Shown here in pieces: positions 5,672 through 6,069 of a stretch of 6,069 bases of DNA. Each line of letters begins with the position of its first letter. Positions within the stretch are counted from its first letter, which is position 1. The notes below the pieces were generated by a model, which did no database searches, was not told where the DNA came from, and saw only the letters and a program-made list of their open reading frames with translations. Source of the stretch: Opitutales bacterium (GTDB lineage: Bacteria; Verrucomicrobiota; Verrucomicrobiia; Opitutales; T3Sed10-336); NCBI GenBank assembly GCA_007132315.1, contig SLOW01000343.1, positions 1 through 6,069 on the forward strand. The letters run 5' to 3'. Position numbers and translations under genes: made by a program.

Positions 5672-5953
5672 ACAAAAGGCTACCGTCAGGAAGATAAGGT
5701 CGATTCCGACACACTGACAGAAACATTTGTTGCAGGTAAGATTACCATCGACACAGATGAATGGCGTGATGTTCCTGTTTATATCCGTACATGCAAACGC
5801 TTATCTGAAAAAACTTCTCGCGTCGACATCGTGTTCAAATCGACTGAATCAGATTTATTCAGTGATCAGCCTACCCTATTATCTGTTTTGATCAGTCCTG
5901 ATGAAGGCATTGAATTGACGCTGAACAACAAAAGAATAGGTCCAGGCATGTGA
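5672..5953 (+). pseudogene. zwf: Internal fragment of glucose-6-phosphate dehydrogenase
   Basis: The frame beginning TKGYRQEDKVDSDTLTETF continues FVAGKITIDTDEW, VPVYIRTCKRLSEKTSRVDI, SDQPTLLSVLISPDEGIELT and LNNKRIGPGM, then TGA. This follows the C-terminal domain of G6PD, which oxidises glucose 6-phosphate with NADP+ at the start of the pentose phosphate pathway. Only about 93 of the usual 480-510 residues are present. There is no start codon, and the upstream NADP-binding half and the last part are missing. The motif R-T-G-K-R-L near the substrate site reads R-T-C-K-R-L (TGC for GGC). GC is 75 of 180 (42%) in 5701-5880 by hand count, well below the neighbouring genes, and the residues resemble low-GC Firmicutes enzymes as I remember them. 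It is a non-functional fragment, foreign-looking by composition. Confidence 0.8.
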
Positions 5954-6069
5954 GCGCCGGTGCGTAATTGGATAGGATTGGGCGGTTTAAAAATCCGGGG
6001 CTTCAGCGGCGGGGAAAAACGGAGTTTTGGCTCGCCGCTGAAGATTGTGGCGGATTTGAGGTGGGTTAT
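5954..6069. other. Terminal stretch without a supported gene
   Basis: After the zwf fragment the sequence returns to a more GC-rich composition. One frame stays open to the window edge (APVRNWIGLGGLKIRG), but it has no start, includes the hairpin and resembles nothing I know. Apart from the inverted repeat at 6001-6043, I see nothing here. Confidence 0.4.
6001..6043. repeat. Nested inverted repeat, REP-like hairpin candidate
   Basis: CTTCAGCGGCG (6001-6011) and CGCCGCTGAAG (6033-6043) are exact 11-base complements around a 21-base loop. Inside the loop, AAAAC (6016-6020) and GTTTT (6024-6028) pair around GGA. The two-level hairpin could be a REP-type target of a RAYT enzyme, which would fit the broken RAYT 350 bases upstream. 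It could also be a terminator, but no T-run follows. Only one copy is in the window, so the repeat status is unproven. Confidence 0.5.

Overview
The window looks like a piece of a GC-rich Verrucomicrobiota genome, probably a marine Opitutia/Puniceicoccales-type bacterium. The grounds are the mix of gene types: a PEP-CTERM surface protein, a DG-motif type II pseudopilin, proteins resembling the 'choice-of-anchor M' / surface-anchored repeat family, a secreted formylglycine sulfatase and a REP-associated (RAYT) transposase. This placement comes from remembered family distributions, not from a search.

Left part (1-2432, all minus strand). A leftward run of genes begins with a type II secretion pseudopilin (1728-2432). 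Fifteen bases after it comes a secreted surface protein (654-1712) whose reading frame is cut by one in-frame TAG at 1269-1271; the two halves share the same frame. A 94-base gap with a perfect 19-base palindrome (581-599) follows. Then comes a conserved hypothetical gene that starts at 559 and runs off the left edge of the window.

Middle (2433-3341). A 105-base divergent intergenic region separates the pseudopilin from a rightward gene for a 267-residue PEP-CTERM protein. It is a distant relative of the broken minus-strand protein: both carry a domain ending in a His/aromatic motif (HTHWHWGF and HRHYSWAF). This looks like a surface-protein locus: two related exported proteins with different C-terminal ends, plus a pseudopilin.

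Right part (3342-6069). This stretch is a patchwork. An AT-rich repeat (AATTGAATTTCCT, 1-3 bases, then CTATCAACAA) occurs at 3385-3410 and again at 5648-5671. Between the copies lie the 3' end of an unidentified gene, a 67-codon small ORF and an intact sulfatase, chained by two successive ATGA stop/start overlaps. A RAYT transposase follows, with a damaged HUH motif and cut short at the second repeat copy. Directly after that copy begins a 93-codon internal piece of glucose-6-phosphate dehydrogenase (zwf). It is AT-rich, has no start, has lost a conserved glycine, and ends at a TGA. The last 116 bases hold a nested hairpin and no gene I can support.

The most notable signals are the repeat copies sitting at gene breakpoints, the foreign-looking zwf fragment, and the amber-split surface gene. 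For all three, assembly or sequencing error must be excluded first. No tRNA, rRNA, CRISPR array or complete mobile element was seen.
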